From Planctomycetota bacterium (GTDB taxonomy: Bacteria > Planctomycetota > Phycisphaerae > Phycisphaerales > Phycisphaeraceae): a DNA stretch of 64,000 nt. The position numbers were made by a program, and so were the translations under genes. Of the stretch, positions 33,603-43,147 are shown piece after piece (position 1 is the first letter of the stretch; each line of letters starts with the position of its first letter). The stretch is from positions 25,292-89,291 of the forward strand of contig JAIOPN010000001.1 in NCBI GenBank assembly GCA_021413865.1, in the 5' to 3' direction. Below the pieces are notes generated by a model that saw nothing but the letters and a program-made list of their open reading frames with translations, was not told the origin of the DNA and ran no database searches.

Positions 33603-34073
33603 TTACTGCCCTAGGTGAAGGCGATCTGCGATTTCTTGCATTCTCGCGGCGGCATAAAGGCCATCGGCCTGCTTCTCTCCCCACGGACGTTGATATGCCC
33701 AATTGTGGCTGGTCACCATCACCCGCGTCCGATCTTGAGCCTGCTTAGTGATTTCGATGTTGGTCCGGCGGGAAAAAAACTTCTCCGAGTTCTCGATCTC
33801 GACGACATAGATGCGGCCTGCGTCTTGCTCACGATGGGCCACCTTCAAACCCCACGCCGCCCAGCCGCCGCGGTAGGCGGGGTGCTTCATCAACTCGGGC
33901 TGGAACTTGCCATCAGGTAAGGGATACAGATCGATGAGCTGTTCGACCACCTTGGAGTAGGGAACATGGAAGGTCTGTGAGCGTGTCGGAATGCACCCCG
34001 GAATAGCAGTGATCCCCACGGCAAGAAGCAGCAGCGCTGCGAGCGACAGAATAGCCCACGACCGACGTTTCAT
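33603..34073 (-). CDS. Predicted lipoprotein of unknown function
   Basis: A 156-residue exported protein. The N-terminus is basic (MKRRS), followed by a hydrophobic stretch and a lipobox-like TAIPGC with Cys near residue 27, so it is probably lipidated. The rest has mixed strands and helices (KVVEQLIDLYPLPDG, RIYVVEIENSEKFF, RTRVMVTSHNWAYQRPW). I recognise no family. It is divergent from xseB, with 64 bp between start codons. Confidence 0.7.
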   Translation of the reverse strand: MKRRSWAILSLAALLLLAVGITAIPGCIPTRSQTFHVPYSKVVEQLIDLYPLPDGKFQPELMKHPAYRGGWAAWGLKVAHREQDAGRIYVVEIENSEKFFSRRTNIEITKQAQDRTRVMVTSHNWAYQRPWGEKQADGLYAAARMQEIADRLHLGQ

Positions 34074-34137
34074 CCCCCACTATCGTACCCGATCGGTCCC
34101 CGTGATCGCCCGCCCTTTTGTGCGGTACACTCTCCCC

Positions 34138-34443
34138 ATGAGCAAAGCCAAGGACAAAGATAAGCCCGTCCGCTTCGAGGAGGCGATCGAGAAGCTCGAG
34201 GCGATCATCTCCGACATCGAGTCCGGCCAGGTCGGCCTCGAGGAGTGCATCGAGCAGTACGAGCAGGGCGTGAAACTCATCACCCGCTGCCGCGAGGTGC
34301 TCGACAAGGCCCAGACGCGCATTACCGAGCTGACCGCCGACGCCCAGGGCCGTCTGAAAGCCGGTGCCGCCACCGACGATGCCGATTCGTCCGACGACGC
34401 CGATTCCGCCGATGACGATGAGACGGAAGCAGGCGACCGCTGA
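34138..34443 (+). CDS. xseB: Exodeoxyribonuclease VII small subunit
   Basis: A 101-residue protein with the XseB helical core (FEEAIEKLEAIISDIESGQ, then LEECIEQYEQGVKLITRC, residues 12-60). It combines with XseA to degrade single-stranded DNA. The C-terminal 35 residues are an acidic low-complexity tail (Asp/Ser/Ala) beyond the usual 75-80-residue length. No Shine-Dalgarno sequence is visible. The large-subunit gene xseA is not nearby. Confidence 0.92.
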   Translation: MSKAKDKDKPVRFEEAIEKLEAIISDIESGQVGLEECIEQYEQGVKLITRCREVLDKAQTRITELTADAQGRLKAGAATDDADSSDDADSADDDETEAGDR

Positions 34444-34482
34444 GCCCCCACGGTCACGCCCCCCGGTCACGGACACGACCCC

Positions 34483-35943
34483 TTGCCACTCTGGCCCTGG
34501 CTCATCTTCATCTCCCTCTACGGCGCCTGCGTCGGCAGCTTCCTCAACGTCGTCATCTACCGCCTACCCGAGGGCAAGAGCCTGGCCTACCCGCCATCCT
34601 CCTGCCCCAAGTGCGGCACCCGGCTGGCGTGGTACGACAACGTGCCCGTGCTCGGCTGGCTCTGGCTCCTGGGCAAATGCCGATACTGCCGCAACCCGAT
34701 CAGCATCCAGTATCCGATCATCGAGGCCGTCACCGCGGCGCTCTTCGGCGCGACGTTCTGGGCCTACTACATGAGCGGCTGGCAGCCGGCGTGGCAGCTC
34801 GCCGGCGGCGCGGAGACGTGGCCCGTCCTGATCGTCCACCTCACGCTCCTGGGTGGCCTGCTGGCGTCCACAATCGTCGATGCACGGCTGTACATCATCC
34901 CGCTCGCCATCCCGTGGTTCGTCACGGTCGTGGCGGTCGTGGCGCTGCCCCTGACCATGTGGGCGCTGCCCGGCGGCCGCGAGGTGCTCCCCATCGCCCA
35001 GGGCCCGTGGCTCGGGGGCACGGCCTGCGCGCTCGTGGGGCTGGCCATCGCCGTCGCGCTGCTTGAGACGGGCATCCTGCCGCGCAGCTTCGCCGATGAA
35101 TACGAAACGGAGACGGCCGGCGATGGCGCACCGCCGCCAACCGGCGAACTCGCCGCGCCCTCCGACATGCACTCGGCGACGGAGCCGACGGCGTTGCCGG
35201 GCGACTCCCCCATGCAGGCCACGGTGGTCCTCGACATCTCGACCGACCACGCGCCGCCCGTGGCGGTGGACGTGACCTCCTCGCCCGACACGGGCGCCGG
35301 TGCCATCCCCGCCCCGAACCCCGGCGGCGAAATGCCGACGACATTCGCCTACATCCCGCCGGATTCCTCCGAGCTTACGCACCGCGACATCCTCACCGAC
35401 CCGGGTGTGGCCGCGTATCCAATCGAGGTCGTACCGCCCGCCGAACAGAACGAATCCAACGAGCCGATCACCGACCACCCGCACCTCATCCGCGAGATCC
35501 TCAAGGAAGCCTTGTTCGTCGCGCTGCCCCTGGTCGGTTTCGTGATCGGGTTCCTCATCTGGCAGCGCCTGGTGCCCCCCTACCCCTGGGCGCAGCCGAA
35601 AATCCCCGCGGCGTGGCACGTGCTCGGCGGCGTTGCGCTGGGCTACCTCGTCGGCGGCGCGCTGATCTGGTTCACGCGGATACTTGGGTCGCTCGCGTTC
35701 CAGAAAGAGGCGATGGGCCTGGGCGACGTGCACCTGCTCGCCGCGATCGGGGCCGTGCTCGGCTGGCCCTCGGCGGTCCTCGTCTTCTTCATCGCGCCGT
35801 TCCTGGGCCTGGGCTACGCGGGGGTCTCGATCGGCGTCGGCAAACTCCTCCACGGCCACAGCCGCGTGATCCCCTACGGCCCCTACCTCGCCGCCGCCAC
35901 CCTCATCGTCATGGCACGCCACTGGCCGTGGCTCGACATGTAA
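34483..35943 (+). CDS. Prepilin peptidase (A24) with a large loop insertion
   Basis: A 486-residue membrane aspartic peptidase that cleaves, and often N-methylates, type IV prepilins. The N-terminal [14 protein letters not shown] block and a zinc-binding set C41-C44-C66-C69 are present. The catalytic Asps are D133 ([12 protein letters not shown]) and D415 in MGLGDVHLL. Residues 203-338 form a hydrophilic Pro/Thr/Asp-rich insertion between transmembrane segments, roughly doubling the usual size. The start appears to be TTG 34483 with only a weak GGA upstream. It is unlinked to the TadC-like gene 15 kb away. Confidence 0.9.
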   Translation: MPLWPWLIFISLYGACVGSFLNVVIYRLPEGKSLAYPPSSCPKCGTRLAWYDNVPVLGWLWLLGKCRYCRNPISIQYPIIEAVTAALFGATFWAYYMSGWQPAWQLAGGAETWPVLIVHLTLLGGLLASTIVDARLYIIPLAIPWFVTVVAVVALPLTMWALPGGREVLPIAQGPWLGGTACALVGLAIAVALLETGILPRSFADEYETETAGDGAPPPTGELAAPSDMHSATEPTALPGDSPMQATVVLDISTDHAPPVAVDVTSSPDTGAGAIPAPNPGGEMPTTFAYIPPDSSELTHRDILTDPGVAAYPIEVVPPAEQNESNEPITDHPHLIREILKEALFVALPLVGFVIGFLIWQRLVPPYPWAQPKIPAAWHVLGGVALGYLVGGALIWFTRILGSLAFQKEAMGLGDVHLLAAIGAVLGWPSAVLVFFIAPFLGLGYAGVSIGVGKLLHGHSRVIPYGPYLAAATLIVMARHWPWLDM

Positions 35944-35960
35944 TCCCTCTCATTTCAAAA

Positions 35961-36007
35961 GCCAAGCCCGATGACGAGTCCGCGAGTCGTCGGGGTCTGT
36001 GTTTTTT
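35961..36007 (+). terminator. GACGAGTCCGCGAGTCGTC palindrome, copy 1, with T6 tract
   Basis: Just after the prepilin peptidase gene, CCCGATGACGA and TCGTCGGG can pair around GTCCGCGAG, followed after a short gap by six T. It fits an intrinsic terminator for that gene. The same palindrome recurs at 40477, 53628 and 59055, each time beyond a gene end. Confidence 0.65.
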
Positions 36008-36077
36008 CTCCCCTTGAAGCGATAGATAAAACCGCATCACTGGACACCGCCCCACACCCGGCGGACAATCGCGCGGG

Positions 36078-36791
36078 ATGAAAACGATCGTCCAGATTTC
36101 ACTGGATATCACCGACATCGACGAGGCGGTGCGCACCGCCGAGATGGCCGTCCGCGCCGGCGTGGACTGGCTCGAGGCCGGCACCCCGCTCATCATCGCG
36201 TACGGGATGCTCGGCGTGCGTGCCCTGCGGGCGCGGTTCCCGCAAACGCCGATCGTCGCCGACCTGAAAACGATGGACGGCGGCTGGCTCGAGGCCAAGC
36301 TCATGGCCGAGGCCGGCGCGACGCATATCGTCGTCATGGCCCGCGCACACGCCGAGACCATCCGCTGCGTCGTCAAGGCCGGGCACGACTTCAACATCAA
36401 GATCATGGGCGACAACCTCGCCTGCCCCGACATGGTCGCCGGGGCCCGCATGCTCGAAGACCTCGGCTGCGGTTACGTCGTCCACCACATCGGCTACGAC
36501 GAGCGCCGCGGCATCGCGGCGCGCGGTGGGCGCATGCCCAGCCCCTTGGACCAACTCAAAGAGGTCGTCGCGGCTGTGAAAATCCCCGTGCAGGCCGTCG
36601 GCGGGCTTACGCTGGAACAGGCGGTGCGCACGCCCGAATACGGTGCGCCGCTGGTGGTGCTCGGCGCACCGCTGACCATCGACGCCGACAGCTTCAAGAC
36701 CGCCGCCGGCGACGTGGAGAGTTCCCTCCGCCTGATCTGTGATAAGGTCCACGCGTACGGCGACGTCGGGCCTGCTGAACGATCAAAGTGA
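36078..36791 (+). CDS. HPS/KGPDC-type sugar-phosphate decarboxylase or synthase
   Basis: A 237-residue TIM-barrel of the OMP-decarboxylase suprafamily. DWLEAGTPLIIAYGM (about 30-45) and VADLKTMDGG (about 61-70, with the Asp-x-Lys-x-x-Asp catalytic set) place it with 3-hexulose-6-phosphate synthase and 3-keto-L-gulonate-6-phosphate decarboxylase; these two activities cannot be told apart by eye. It opens a run of sugar-metabolism genes (dehydrogenase, SDR, isomerase), which favours a carbohydrate-catabolic role. No 6-phospho-3-hexuloisomerase is adjacent. Confidence 0.85.
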   Translation: MKTIVQISLDITDIDEAVRTAEMAVRAGVDWLEAGTPLIIAYGMLGVRALRARFPQTPIVADLKTMDGGWLEAKLMAEAGATHIVVMARAHAETIRCVVKAGHDFNIKIMGDNLACPDMVAGARMLEDLGCGYVVHHIGYDERRGIAARGGRMPSPLDQLKEVVAAVKIPVQAVGGLTLEQAVRTPEYGAPLVVLGAPLTIDADSFKTAAGDVESSLRLICDKVHAYGDVGPAERSK

Positions 36792-36807
36792 ACCCCGGAG
36801 CCACGCG

Positions 36808-37845
36808 ATGCCCGCCCCTTCCTCTTCAAACCCCGCTGTCGTCAACTTCGCGCCGGCGAAACACAGCGTCGAGTTGCGGCAGGTTCCCACGCCTGAGATC
36901 GGCGACGAGGACGTGCTCCTCGATGTCGCTGCGGTCGGCGTCTGCGGCAGCGACCTTCACCAGTGGACCGCTGACCACTCCTGGCCCGTGAACTACCCCG
37001 TGATCCTCGGCCACGAGTTCGCCGGCCACGTCGCCAAACTCGGCCCGCGCGTCACGGGCTGGAAAGAGGGCGACCGCGCCGTCAGCGAGACCGCCGCCGT
37101 CATCGACCCCGACAACCCCATGTCGAGGCGCGGGCTCTACAACCTCGACCCCACCCGCAAGGGGTTCGGCTACGGCGTCAACGGCGCGATGACGCGCTTC
37201 GTCCGCGTGCCGGCGCGCTGCCTCCACCATGTGCCAGAGAAACTGCCGCTGGAGCAGGCGGCGCTCACCGAGCCCTGCTGCGTCGCCTTCAACGCCGTGG
37301 TCAACAACTCGCGTATCAAGCCGGGCGACCGCGTGGCCGTCTTCGGCCCCGGGCAGATCGGCATCCTCTGCGCTGCCGTCGCACGTTTGCAGGGCGCGGA
37401 GGTCGCCGTCGTCGGCCTCGCTGATGACCATGCCCGGCTCGAGATCGCCAAAAAATACGGCTGCACGCCGATCGTCGATAACCTCGAAGAATGGGCGCGT
37501 CACGGCGACGGCCTGGGTGTGGACGGCGTGATCGACGCGGCCGGCGTCTCCGCGACGCTCAAGACCGCCCTCGAAATCGTCCGCCCCGCCGGGTGGATCA
37601 CCAAGGTCGGCTGGGGCCGGCAGCCGCTGGGCTTTTCGCTCGACCCGCTGGTGCAGAAAAACATCACGCTGCAGGGGAGCTTCAGCCACAATTGGCCGGT
37701 GTGGGAGCGCGTGATCGCCCTCCTGGCGGCGGGCACACTCGACGTGAAACCGATCATCGGCGGCGTCTGGCCGCTCGAACAGTGGCACACGGCGTTTGAG
37801 ACCATGCACTCGGGCGCGATCGCCAAGGCCGTGCTGAAACCCTGA
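36808..37845 (+). CDS. Zinc-dependent alcohol/polyol dehydrogenase, MDR family
   Basis: A 345-residue medium-chain dehydrogenase. Catalytic zinc ligands are visible in VGVCGSDLHQW and GHEFAGHV, and the NAD-binding Rossmann turn is VFGPGQIGILCAA. The structural-zinc lobe, which normally carries four Cys, has none here (the stretch after DPDNPMSRRG). It resembles sorbitol or threonine dehydrogenases. GGAG lies eight bases before ATG 36808, 16 bp after the preceding stop, so it is probably in the same operon. Confidence 0.88.
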   Translation: MPAPSSSNPAVVNFAPAKHSVELRQVPTPEIGDEDVLLDVAAVGVCGSDLHQWTADHSWPVNYPVILGHEFAGHVAKLGPRVTGWKEGDRAVSETAAVIDPDNPMSRRGLYNLDPTRKGFGYGVNGAMTRFVRVPARCLHHVPEKLPLEQAALTEPCCVAFNAVVNNSRIKPGDRVAVFGPGQIGILCAAVARLQGAEVAVVGLADDHARLEIAKKYGCTPIVDNLEEWARHGDGLGVDGVIDAAGVSATLKTALEIVRPAGWITKVGWGRQPLGFSLDPLVQKNITLQGSFSHNWPVWERVIALLAAGTLDVKPIIGGVWPLEQWHTAFETMHSGAIAKAVLKP

Positions 37846-37867
37846 TCCACAGGAAGACGAATCACAG

Positions 37868-38644
37868 ATGCGACTGCGCGAGAAGGCCATCATCGTCACG
37901 GGCAGCACCACCGGCATCGGCGAGGCGATGGCGCGGCGGTTCACCGCCGAGGGGGCTTTTGTGCTGGTGCACGGCCGGGAGCGCGAGCGCGGCGAGGCGG
38001 TTGTGCGTGAACTGGGCGAATCCGCGGTGCTGCACGTGGACGACATCGCCGACCCGGAGGCGCCGGGGCGGGTCGTCGCGGCGGCCGCGCGGGCGTTCGG
38101 CCGGATCGACGGCATCGTGAACAACGCGGCGTGGGTCGTGCGCAGCAACATCGACAACACAAGCGCCGCCCACTTCGACCGCGTGATGGCGATCAACGTG
38201 CGCGCCCCGCTGCTCATGATCAAGGCTGCGCTGGGCCACCTGAAATCGTCGCGCGGCTGCGTGCTGAACATCGGCTCGATCAACGGCTACTGCGGCGAGG
38301 CGAATCAGCTCGACTACTCGGTCTCAAAGGGCGGGCTCACCACGCTCTCCCGCAACCTTGCCGACTCGCTGGGTGTGCACGGCGTGCGCGTCAACCACTT
38401 CAATGTCGGCTGGGTGCTCTCGCCAAACGAGTACAAGCTGAAGATGAGCGAAGGCCTCCCCGCCGACTGGCCCGAACACGTGGACCGCGCGTTCGCGCCA
38501 TCGGGCCGGCTCATCACGCCCGAGCAGGTCGCCGCAGCGGCCGTGTACTGGATGGGCGACGAGAGCCGGCCGATCTCCGGCACGGTCCTTGAACTCGAAC
38601 AATACCCCATCATCGGCCGCAACCCGGTAAAAGAGGGCGACTGA
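37868..38644 (+). CDS. Short-chain dehydrogenase/reductase
   Basis: A 258-residue SDR with the cofactor motif TGSTTGIGEA (about 11-20), the NNAAW structural motif, and the catalytic Ser-Tyr-Lys set (NIGSINGY, then YSVSKGG). C-terminal GDESRPISGTVLELEQ is typical of the classical family. Starts 22 bp after the MDR dehydrogenase gene. Probably oxidises or reduces a sugar or its derivative in the same pathway. Confidence 0.92.
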   Translation: MRLREKAIIVTGSTTGIGEAMARRFTAEGAFVLVHGRERERGEAVVRELGESAVLHVDDIADPEAPGRVVAAAARAFGRIDGIVNNAAWVVRSNIDNTSAAHFDRVMAINVRAPLLMIKAALGHLKSSRGCVLNIGSINGYCGEANQLDYSVSKGGLTTLSRNLADSLGVHGVRVNHFNVGWVLSPNEYKLKMSEGLPADWPEHVDRAFAPSGRLITPEQVAAAAVYWMGDESRPISGTVLELEQYPIIGRNPVKEGD

Positions 38645-38652
38645 TCGCTGAT

Positions 38653-38676
38653 CCCCTCTCCCTCCGGGAGAGGGGG
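38653..38676. repeat. CCCTCTCCC/GGGAGAGGG palindrome, copy 2
   Basis: A near-perfect palindrome (CCCCTCTCCCTCC then GGGAGAGGGGG) between the SDR and the isomerase gene. It lies within a co-oriented run of genes, so it may modulate read-through or mRNA stability rather than end transcription. Its right edge provides the purine-rich GGAAAG before the isomerase ATG. Confidence 0.75.
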
Positions 38677-38689
38677 AAAGAAATCACCC

Positions 38690-39580
38690 ATGCCCCGACT
38701 CGCGGTATTCCCCAAGGCGTACATGGACGACCTGGTCCTCACCGGGAAGATGACGCTGCGCGAATGGGTCAAACTCGCGGCGACGCTCGATATCGACGGC
38801 CTGGAGTTTTACTCCGGCATGCTCGACCTGAAAGACCCCGCGCGGTGGCCCGAGGCGCGGCGCATCATCGAGGATCACGGGCTGACCGCGCCGATGATGT
38901 GCTGCTCGCCCGACTTCACGCACCCCGACCCGGTGTTTCGACAACGGCAGGTTGATCTGGAAAAAGGCTGGATCGACACGACGGCCGCGCTGGGCGGGAC
39001 GTTCTGCCGCGTCCTCTCAGGTCAGCGCAGGCCGGACGTGTCGCGTGAAGAGGGCCTGCGTTACGCCGCGGCGTGCATCGAGACCTGCATCCCACACGCC
39101 GCGGCGCGGGGTGTGACGCTCGTCATCGAGAACCACTACAAAGACAACTACTGGCAGTTCCCCGAGTTTGCCCAGAAAATGGACGTTTTCTGCGACCTGG
39201 TGGCGATGATCGATTCGCCCCACTTCGGCGTGAATTACGACCCGAGCAACACGATCCTCGCCGGCGAGGACCCGTTGGAACTGCTCCGCCGCGTGAAACA
39301 CCGCGTGCTCACCATGCACGCGAGCGATCGGTTCCTGGCCGAGGGGACGATCGAGGACCTGCGGCGCGAGGAGGACAGCATCGGCTACGCCAAGCGATTG
39401 CGTCACGGCGAGATCGGCAAGGGGATGAACGACTACGACGCGATCTTCACAGAGCTGCGCTCCGTGGGGTTCGACGGGTGGATCAGCGTCGAGGACGGCG
39501 TGGACGGGTTCGACCAGCTCGAGCGGAGCGTGGCCTTCCTGCGGCGTAAGATCTTGCAACACTTTGAGGCCAAGCGATGA
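38690..39580 (+). CDS. Sugar-phosphate isomerase/epimerase-like TIM barrel
   Basis: A 296-residue protein of the AP-endonuclease-2 / xylose-isomerase-like superfamily. Metal-binding candidates are E in DIDGLEFYSG, E in LVIENHYKD, D and H in DSPHFGVNYDPSN, H in MHASD, and E in ISVEDGVDG. Such enzymes isomerise or epimerise keto-sugars or inositol derivatives. Its TGA overlaps the ATG of the next gene (ATGA, 39577-39580). Confidence 0.85.
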   Translation: MPRLAVFPKAYMDDLVLTGKMTLREWVKLAATLDIDGLEFYSGMLDLKDPARWPEARRIIEDHGLTAPMMCCSPDFTHPDPVFRQRQVDLEKGWIDTTAALGGTFCRVLSGQRRPDVSREEGLRYAAACIETCIPHAAARGVTLVIENHYKDNYWQFPEFAQKMDVFCDLVAMIDSPHFGVNYDPSNTILAGEDPLELLRRVKHRVLTMHASDRFLAEGTIEDLRREEDSIGYAKRLRHGEIGKGMNDYDAIFTELRSVGFDGWISVEDGVDGFDQLERSVAFLRRKILQHFEAKR

Positions 39581-40464
39581 CGAACCGTTTGATGCTTTGG
39601 ACGACCGCACTTGCCGCGCTGATGGGGATGGCGACGGGTGCGCAGGCGTGGCACCACGAGACGCACGAGGCGGCGGCGCGGTACGCCGTGGCGGCGCTGC
39701 CGAACGACCTACCGGGGTTTTTCCGGGCGGGCGGCGAGGGCGTGGCGCAGTTCGCCAACGACCCGGACGCATTCAAACACCCAAAGCTTCCGGAACTGGC
39801 GGCCGGTGAATCGCCGGAGCATTTCTTCGATCTTGAGATGCTCAAGGGCGAGCCGATCCCGGCGAACCGTTACGCGTATATCGCGCTGTGCGAAAAACTG
39901 GGCGTAAAGCCGGAGAAGATCGGCACGCTACCCTACTCGGTGGTGGAGTGGACGGAGCGGCTGACGCTTGCATTTGCCGAACACCGGGCGCGGCCGGGCG
40001 ATGAGGCGGTGAAGGTGAAATGTTTCGTCTATGCCGGGCTGCTCGCGCACTACGCCGCCGACTTGTGTCAGCCGCTGCACACGACGATCCATTTTGATGG
40101 CCGCGCCGACGCTAACGGCCTGTCGCCACGCTCGGGGATTCACAACAAGATGGACGCGATACCCCACACGGTTGGCGTGGCGTGGGAGAAGGAGGCGACG
40201 GGCCTGGACGCCGCGCCGTTCGAAAAATTGTTCCCCGCGATCGTCGAGGAGATTCACCGTTCCAACGCGCTGGTGGATCGCGTTTACGAGTTGGAGGCGA
40301 AGCTGCCGGCCAAACCGAGCGACGAGATCGCCGAACCGGTGAAGGCGCTGGCGGTAGAGCGTTACCGCGCGGCGGTGCTCATCACGGCGCGCCTGTACCG
40401 CACGGCGTGGGAGCAATCGGCGGGCGTGAAGCTGCCGGAGTGGATGACGCCGGAAGCCAAATGA
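39577..40464 (+). CDS. S1/P1-nuclease-like secreted zinc protein
   Basis: A 295-residue exported protein. The signal peptide ends AQA at residue 24, so the mature protein begins with W25 followed by HHETHE, as in S1/P1 nuclease and phospholipase-C-fold enzymes where the N-terminal Trp binds zinc. More ligand candidates follow: LLAHYAADLCQPLHTTIHFDG split around residues 154-175, and HNKMD. It probably cleaves nucleic acid or phosphoesters outside the cytoplasm. Translational overlap with a sugar isomerase is unusual. Confidence 0.8.
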   Translation: MTNRLMLWTTALAALMGMATGAQAWHHETHEAAARYAVAALPNDLPGFFRAGGEGVAQFANDPDAFKHPKLPELAAGESPEHFFDLEMLKGEPIPANRYAYIALCEKLGVKPEKIGTLPYSVVEWTERLTLAFAEHRARPGDEAVKVKCFVYAGLLAHYAADLCQPLHTTIHFDGRADANGLSPRSGIHNKMDAIPHTVGVAWEKEATGLDAAPFEKLFPAIVEEIHRSNALVDRVYELEAKLPAKPSDEIAEPVKALAVERYRAAVLITARLYRTAWEQSAGVKLPEWMTPEAK

Positions 40465-40476
40465 AAACCAAAGAGT

Positions 40477-40515
40477 AAGCCCCCGACGACTCGCGGACTC
40501 GTCCTCGGGCGTGGC
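40477..40515. terminator. GACGAGTCCGCGAGTCGTC palindrome, copy 2
   Basis: The inverted version of the palindrome (CGACGACTCGCGGACTCGTC) lies between the convergent nuclease-like and cysK genes, touching the cysK stop. It could end transcription from both sides, although no clear T-tract is present here. Confidence 0.55.
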
Positions 40516-40516
40516 T

Positions 40517-41458
<942 letters not shown>

Positions 41459-41554
41459 GTCGGTCTCCTCGTAAAAGTACCATCCCGCCTGGGTATTGAG
41501 AGAACTATCGTAAATAGGCGGGTAGGTGGTGACAAGTCGATGCGGCATTTCTGT

Positions 41555-41578
41555 CCCCTCTCCCTCCGGGAGAAGGGG
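41555..41578. repeat. CCCTCTCCC/GGGAGAGGG palindrome, copy 3
   Basis: CCCCTCTCCC followed by GGGAGAAGGGG, five bases beyond the gatB stop and about 100 bp before cysK. It is almost identical to the copy at 38653. It probably forms the 3' end hairpin of the gatB message or limits read-through to cysK. Confidence 0.75.
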
Positions 41579-41583
41579 AAGGG

Positions 41584-43098
41584 TCAACCCAGGAGCGCTT
41601 TGCGGAGTTTTTCCTGCACGACCTTCGCGTTGGCCTTGCCCTTGGAGAGCTTCATCACGCCGCCCATCAGGGACATGATCGCGGACTCCTTGCCCGCCTT
41701 GATCTGGGCGACGACCTTCTCGTTCTGGGCGATGACCTGCTGCACCCACTCGTCGAGGGCGGAGTCGTCGGAGACCTGGAGCAGGCCGCGCTGCTCGGCG
41801 AGCTTGAGCGGGTCGGCGTCCTTATTCGCCGACTCGCAGCAGAGGCCGATCAGGTCGTCGGCGGCGGCGGAGCCGATCTTGTCGGCCGCGGAGAGATCGG
41901 CGATCGCCTTCACCTGTGACGCGGAGATGCCCAACTCATCCACGCGGCAGGCACGCTCGTTGGCGCGCTTGGCGAGGTTGTTGAGCATGATCGACGAGGC
42001 ACGCTTGGCGTCGACGCCGGCGGCGAGCACGGCCTCGAAGAAGAGGCAGGCACGCGGCTCGTCAATGAGCGCCCGCGCGTCCTTCACGGACATGCCGAGC
42101 GTCTCGATGTAACGCTTCTCCCGTGCCAGCGGTAGTTCGAGGAGCTGCGCCTTCACGCGGGCCATCCACGCGTCGTCCACCACGACATGCACGAGGTCGG
42201 GGTCGGGGAAGTAGCGGTAGTCGTGGGCCTCTTCTTTTTCACGCTGGAGGAAGGTGGAGCCGGTAGTGTCGTCCCAGCCGCGCGTGGATTTCGCGCCGGC
42301 CTTCATGACGACGCCGGTCTCGAGCCACTCGTCGATCTGGCGCTGGTACTCGTAATTGACCGCGCCGTGCAGGGCCTTGAAGGAGTTAAGGTTTTTAATC
42401 TCGACGATGGGGGTTTTGTAGGTCTTGCCGTCGCGCTCGATGACGACGTTGATGTTGGGCTCGAAGCGCATGTGGCCCTTCTGCATGATGCCCTCGGTGA
42501 CGCCGAGGAACCGGCAGATGTTGCGGAGTGCCTGGCCGAAGGCGACGACCTGCTCCGCGGAGTCGAAGTCGGGGTGGGTGACGATCTCCAGGAGCGGCGT
42601 GCCGGCGCGGTTGAGGTCCACAATGGAGTAGTCGATGGCGAAGCCGCCGGGCGCCTCATGGAGGAGCTTGCCCGCATCCTCTTCAAGATGGGCGCGGATG
42701 ATGCGGATGGTTCTGGTGGCAGCGCCGGGCTGGTCGCTCACGGGGGACTCGACGGAGCCGTCGATGCAGAGCGGCTGGTCGTACTGGCTGATCTGGTAGT
42801 TCTTGGGGAGGTCGGGGTAGTAGTAGGACTTACGGTCCCATTTGGTCTTGCGGTTGATGGTGCAGCCGAGCGCCAAACCGACGAGCATCGACATCTCGAC
42901 GGCGCGGCGGTTCATCACGGGGAGCACGCCGGGCATACCCAGCACGACGGGGTCGCAGAGGGAGTTTGGCTCGGCGTCGAAATAATCCGGGTGGGCCACG
43001 TTGGGGGCGGAGGTGAACATCTTCGAGCGCGTGGCGAGCTCGACGTGGATCTCCATCCCGACCATAAGTCGGGCCTTAATGTCGGCTGCGGTGGGCAT
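41584..43098 (-). CDS. gatB: Asp-tRNA(Asn)/Glu-tRNA(Gln) amidotransferase subunit B
   Basis: A 504-residue GatB, the kinase and tRNA-binding subunit of the GatCAB amidotransferase. Signature blocks: [16 protein letters not shown], the [18 protein letters not shown] motif (about 90-107), FEPNINVVI and the C-terminal YqeY-like tail domain (about 360-504). GGAG lies upstream of the ATG. gatA and gatC are not in the window. It follows apgM by 49 bp. Confidence 0.97.
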   Translation of the reverse strand: MPTAADIKARLMVGMEIHVELATRSKMFTSAPNVAHPDYFDAEPNSLCDPVVLGMPGVLPVMNRRAVEMSMLVGLALGCTINRKTKWDRKSYYYPDLPKNYQISQYDQPLCIDGSVESPVSDQPGAATRTIRIIRAHLEEDAGKLLHEAPGGFAIDYSIVDLNRAGTPLLEIVTHPDFDSAEQVVAFGQALRNICRFLGVTEGIMQKGHMRFEPNINVVIERDGKTYKTPIVEIKNLNSFKALHGAVNYEYQRQIDEWLETGVVMKAGAKSTRGWDDTTGSTFLQREKEEAHDYRYFPDPDLVHVVVDDAWMARVKAQLLELPLAREKRYIETLGMSVKDARALIDEPRACLFFEAVLAAGVDAKRASSIMLNNLAKRANERACRVDELGISASQVKAIADLSAADKIGSAAADDLIGLCCESANKDADPLKLAEQRGLLQVSDDSALDEWVQQVIAQNEKVVAQIKAGKESAIMSLMGGVMKLSKGKANAKVVQEKLRKALLG

Positions 43099-43147
43099 GG
43101 GAGGCTCCGGGGGCTCCGAAAGAGAAGACGCTAAGCCGCGAGCGGCA

